Positions 59,836-64,000 of a DNA stretch of 64,000 bases are shown here, piece by piece. This DNA comes from Hippophae tibetana (lineage: Eukaryota > Streptophyta > Magnoliopsida > Rosales > Elaeagnaceae). The position numbers were made by a program, and so were the translations under genes. A model generated the notes under the pieces. That model was not told the origin of the DNA. It was given only the letters and a program-made list of their open reading frames with translations, and ran no database searches. The DNA lies in the NCBI GenBank assembly GCA_037013495.1, contig CM072810.1:107732398-107796397 (forward strand), given 5' to 3'. Each line of letters begins with the position of its first letter. The first letter of the stretch is position 1.

Positions 59836-62180
59836 TTAAGCTCTATGTTTTACTCCTTGTTTTGCTCCATGTTTTACTCCATGTTTTGTTCCATGTTTTA
59901 CTTCATGTTTTGCTCCTTAAATTAAGGAGTTTTATAACAACAATAACATAACTCATATATATATCTTCGAAGGAATAAAATTAAATTAAATTAAATTAAA
60001 TCGATTTAATTTGTTATTTTTTTTCTTTCCCTCTTGTATATATATATTTTGGCTATGATTCAAGAAAGAAATAACGTATGAAGTGATTATGAATTATGAA
60101 TTTTAATTACTTAATTACTTGAATAATTAATTAATTAGTTTTAAGCGGCTGGGCTGCTTTTGTTGGGAAGAGAAGAATAGAAGTGGAGTTGGTTCCGGAA
60201 TCCGTAAGGAAGATTTGGAATGAATGGGAGCTAAGAGCCACAGTTCTTTTAAGCCTTACAACTCAGATAATACTTATAGCTGTTGGCCAACCGCAGGCGA
60301 AGCTCTAACAATATTTGGGTCAGATCAATTGTTTGGTGCGCCTATCTAACCGCAGATTGGGCAGCAACTCTTGCACTTGGTGCCATCTCTAACGCACAAG
60401 TTGACTCAAACACCGATGCCCTTACGGCATTTTGGGCACCTTTTTTGTTATTACATCTTGGTGGTCCAGACACAATCACTGCTTACGCATTAGAAGACAA
60501 TCAACTTTGGTTGCGTCAATTACTCGGCGCAATTGTCCAACTCTTCGGCGGCTTATATGTGGTTCTCACCGCTTGAAAGGTCTTGGGTTCTTAGAAGCGC
60601 GTGCCGTGAACGATTTGAGCTTGCAAGTAATTCAGCACATCAAGCATTAATGTTAAAATTTGGTCGGCGTAAAGACACCAATTCTAGTACTACTAAAAGT
60701 GATACTGGTCTATTCCTAGATTCCTACAATTTCTTCCAGGCTTTTAGTTCTCTGTTTGTGGATTCGATTAGCATGGAATTGAGTTTTTTAAAGACGAGTC
60801 AACAATACTTCAATGAATTTGAATTCAACAAAGCTTTTACGATGGTAGAAATCGAGCTTGGATTTGCTTATGATGCTTTTTACACCAAAGCTCCCATTGT
60901 GTATACCACTTTGGGATTCATCACACGCTTGCTCACTTTCTCTCTTACTGTTTTTGTGTTTGTTTTCTTCTGGATTCGAGCGAAAAAGAACATTATTCAC
61001 CCCAATGCTGATTTGATTGTCAGTTACATATTGTTGGTTGGAGCTATCGGTCTTGAACTATTTGGTTTCATTTTATTGTTATTGTCTGAATGGACAATAG
61101 TGAGGTTTTTGAATCTTATTAAATCCCCTTTTTCCCACAAGGTCATAGAAGAAGAAAGAGTCAACTCTGTTTCTAACTCTTCCTCTGTTATTCTCTTGAC
61201 TCATCACATTCGGACAATACTTAAGGGACAAAGGTGGTCAAAATCAATGGGACAGTACAACATTCTATCCTACTGTCTGAAACAAAGCCCGTTTTCCAAT
61301 CTTTTTCATACCCTCTTTCCAAAATGGTTGCCGGGTTATGAATCACTAGAGAACTACTTTTACACAAGTCATTGCTCTGTTTCTGAGGACCTTAAAAGTC
61401 TTATATTTGAGCATTTTAAGGAAAAAGTATCTCAATTTGATAAGCTAGAAGGAATGACTGAGCTATATGAAGTGAGAGGTCAATGTGTTTTAGACAAATA
61501 TGAAGATACTAAAGAGTTAAGGTGGATAGGTACTAAGAGTAGGCTTGGACGTAAGCATTATTATTTGGCATATTGTAACTGATCTTTGTTTCTACTTCAA
61601 TGATGATGATGATTATGAAAGATATAAAAAGACCAATAAACATTGTAAAGAGAGCAAAAAACTATCAGATTACATCATGTATCTTTTAGTTACTACATCT
61701 CCTGATATGTTGCCTATACAGAAAGAGAGCATAGAGAACTTGATTCCTAAGCTTTGCTCTGAAATTGAGTCAATAATCAAAAAAGAGATGAACAATAAAG
61801 AAGATTTTCATATTTATAATTTGAGTAAAACCAAAGTTTCAAGTGTGTTAGTTGATGAAGCTCGTTCAATGAGACCAGGAGGAATACAGAGCAAATATTT
61901 ACTAAGGCCAGCAGCTAGAATAGCAAAGTTTATGATGGAAGAGAAGAGAAAAGAGAAAAGATGGGAGATTATATGTAATGTGTGGATTGAAATATTGGGG
62001 TATGTTGCTACACATTGTGATGGGTATTATTATCATTCTCAACATTTGAGAAAGGGTGGAGAACTTGTTACTCATGTTTGGCTTCTTATGGCACATCTAG
62101 GTATCACTGACAAGTTTCTTAGAAGTGGGGGACCTTTTGCTGATTTTTTGTTACAAACCCCTTATCTTTTTGAATCTTGA

Positions 62181-62754
62181 ATATTATTGTATTTTTAGGA
62201 CATGTTTTGTTTTAAATAAAATTTGTAAGGACGATTTTATAATTAGTGGAATTGAATTTCTAATTTTAAATAATTTTCTTTCTTTTTACTTTTATTTTTT
62301 TCCACTTACTTGGGTGGCCCTTTTTTTTTGGTGTTATTAAATATATGCATTGTTAATTCATCTTTAGAAGTCTTATTTATTTTTGAATCGTATTGCTAAA
62401 GATCATACATATATCATTCTAAAAACAATTTTTTTTTAAATAACTATAAAATTCATATTCACATATACATTCGAACCTTAAATCTCACAATTTTACAACT
62501 GTCTGATTAGAAAGTATTTATTGAGCTGTACATGTCCAAGTTGGAGCAGTTGTAATCAACAATTTTTGAATGTTCAAAATGGATGACATCTTCCTATTGT
62601 CAAGTTAAGTTTAGATCCCCAAAGAATGAAAATGACTTTTAAAACATATCTTAAAAGGTTAAATCTAACGATGATCACTTCAATATTTTAAATTGGTACT
62701 TTGGTATATACTTCAAATCCCCCTTTTAGGTAGAAAGATATACTTTGGTATAAA
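62181..62754. other. intergenic after the disrupted DUF4220/DUF594 copy
   Basis: T-rich 3' flank with no gene seen. Confidence 0.5.
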
Positions 62755-63210
62755 ATTAATAAAACAATTTAAATGGTAGCAGTGTTGACCTTTTGATCAA
62801 TACGTTGATAAAAGCAAATATGGTAGCTAGCATTCGAAAGCTTAATGAGAGGAATTTGCTGATGGTTATTTTGGTATAAAACAAGTGTCCAAACGAAGAA
62901 ATAGACAGAGATTGGAGATAGTAGCAATGATAATAAACAAGAGCTTTTTCAATTGTTTCAAGGAGGGATATCCCTCCTTTTTTTGCCACTAGCATGTCAT
63001 CTAGGTACAAAATTAGATAGACATCGTCTTCACTTTCTTGTACAAAAGTAGATAGACATCATCTTCACTTTCTTGAAACTTATAGTATACACACAAATCA
63101 TAGAAAGCATCTTTGAAACCCAATTCTCGGTACATACTCATATAACTTCTTATACGGTGATTTTGGTGATTATTCTAACCCATCAAAGACCTCATTAATA
63201 AGTAAACCAT
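62755..63210 (-). mobile_element. Ty1/Copia reverse-transcriptase scrap
   Basis: Minus-strand reading gives a RIGFQRCFYDLCVYYKFQES-like segment followed by DDVYLILYLDDMLVA, where YLDD is the reverse-transcriptase catalytic motif. A block encoding FQESEDDVYL appears twice. No LTR or other domain is present. It is broken and very short; the family is not the same as A, B, C or E as far as I can tell. Confidence 0.65.
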
Positions 63211-64000
63211 GTCTTCTTTTCCAAGTAATTTGATGAGTTCTTAAAAAACATTAACGTGATTTATACACTTTAGTGTAAAATATATTTATATTTGCATAAT
63301 TTTGTATTTATTATTTTAATAAATCTATGTTTTTAGAATTAAGGATATGTTTTTTTCAAGTATTTTTAAGTTCAAAATAATTTAACAGATAAATACTTGG
63401 AAAATAGTATCTGAAAATATTCAATTACAAACAAAAAAAATAAAAGAATAACATATGTAAGCCTTGCATATGCTCCATCCAAATGTAAAAAGGATAAAAT
63501 ACATAAAAAAGTTTTAAAAGTACAAAAAAACATGGGCCACATCGGTGAAAAATTGTATACCGGTGGGAGAGGTTTGGGTCATGAATGAAATGGATCCCAG
63601 ATTTATGCATGCCATGATGGTGAAAAGAGTATGCCATAACGCGCGAATCTTGGATCCATTTTTCTTTATTTTTTGTAACATTGTCTAAACTTATATAAAC
63701 CCGTTACCATTGTATTTTATACACCAATTCATAGATTTTTCTTAACTTTAGAAACAATTTCTCTTTAAGAATTTTTTTTATAGTTTTAGGTTTATAGTTT
63801 TTAATTATATAGTAGTTCTTTCGATTCAATAAGCACTATTGGTAAATCTGTTTAGAGATTTTTTAGATATATAATTAATAATGAAGTTTTTTACTTGAAA
63901 GGATACACTTAAAATACAAAAACTTAATTAATTTTTTTATTTTTAGATTAATTTTATGCGCTATTCTTAGGAATATTTGTAATATTTTAATCATTTATTA
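63211..64000. other. AT-rich intergenic to the window edge
   Basis: No gene, RNA or element recognised. A chance open stretch at 63425-63637 (minus) is rich in Phe/His and has no supporting features. Confidence 0.5.

Larger units (their letters stand above)
53686..59948 (-). mobile_element. solo LTR of Copia family A, split by Copia element B
   Basis: 53686-54042 and 59841-59948 together match the 456-bp family A LTR at 1403-1858. The ends TGTTGG...AACA are flanked by TAACT at 53681-53685 and 59949-59953, a perfect 5-bp target duplication, with no internal coding part of its own. It is therefore a solo LTR left by LTR-LTR recombination, later interrupted by element B. It sits in intron 1 of the disrupted DUF4220/DUF594 copy. 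Confidence 0.9.
53656..62180 (+). pseudogene. DUF4220/DUF594 second copy, disrupted
   Basis: Exon 1 at 53656-53668 (ATG CTA CTC ACC G, donor GGTAAGTAA) and exon 2 from 60181 (acceptor AATAG) to TGA at 62178-62180 match the intact gene at 24846-27071 in site and phase. The predicted start is MLLTEVELVPESVRKIWNEW. Three frame breaks are visible in exon 2: one extra base near 60286 (before NRRRSSNNIWV), loss of about 65 bp near 60574 (the segment between LTA and ERSWVLRSAC, removing a membrane span), and one extra base near 61535 (before DVSIIIWHIV). The DUF4220 signature HLGGPDTITAYALEDNQLWL and the DUF594 end GGELVTHVWLLMAHLGITDK are still perfect, so decay is recent. Intron 1 has grown from about 210 bp to 6.5 kb by retroelement insertion beginning 12 bp after the donor. 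A truncated product from 60533 onward cannot be excluded. Confidence 0.85.

Overview
The window is AT-rich nuclear DNA of a flowering plant, almost certainly a eudicot. The evidence is split genes with GT-AG introns, two plant-type gene families (DUF4220/DUF594 membrane proteins and double-MATH/TRAF-like proteins), Ty1/Copia elements primed by initiator-Met tRNA, a TRIM element, MITEs and many (AT)n/(ATT)n microsatellites. I cannot name the species from the sequence. No tRNA, rRNA, CRISPR or bacterial-style operon was seen.

Layout. 1-1858: 5' end of a minus-strand Copia element (family A) cut by the window edge. 3175-3734: three-LTR TRIM. 6640-6873: small single-exon gene for a 77-residue membrane peptide with a Cys/Gly tail. 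9372-16746: old Copia element (family C) with TTGAG target duplications, itself invaded at 11103-13083 by a 1,981-bp LTR-like block with GTACT duplications. 16844-16959: perfect 41-bp inverted repeat. 19640-23308: decayed Copia element (family E). 24846-27071: intact two-exon DUF4220/DUF594 gene (minus). 29874-48139: cluster of three intact six-exon double-MATH genes (plus, plus, minus), with relics of a fourth at 49.4-49.9 kb; a family E Copia fragment (39146-40680) sits in an intron of the second gene. 50210-52440: two broken Copia fragments. 53656-62180: disrupted second DUF4220/DUF594 copy (plus), whose first intron holds a solo LTR of family A, which in turn was invaded by a recent Copia element (family B, 54043-59835; its two 222-bp LTRs look identical). 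62755-63210: Copia reverse-transcriptase scrap.

The host-gene story is local duplication. The two DUF4220/DUF594 copies lie head to head, on opposite strands, on either side of the MATH cluster; one is intact and one is dying. The three MATH genes keep the same six exons and the same splice phases, while their introns (especially intron 3) were filled independently with repeats.

Gene models for the MATH genes and the DUF4220/DUF594 pair were assembled by hand from splice sites and paralogue comparison. All three MATH models close to whole codon counts (330, 322 and 333 residues). No clear undescribed system was found. The best leads are the perfect hairpin at 16.9 kb, the five-copy CACGTG array inside the 1,981-bp LTR, the 13-nt coding first exon shared by the DUF4220/DUF594 pair, and an unidentified coding-like patch in the third intron of the first MATH gene.
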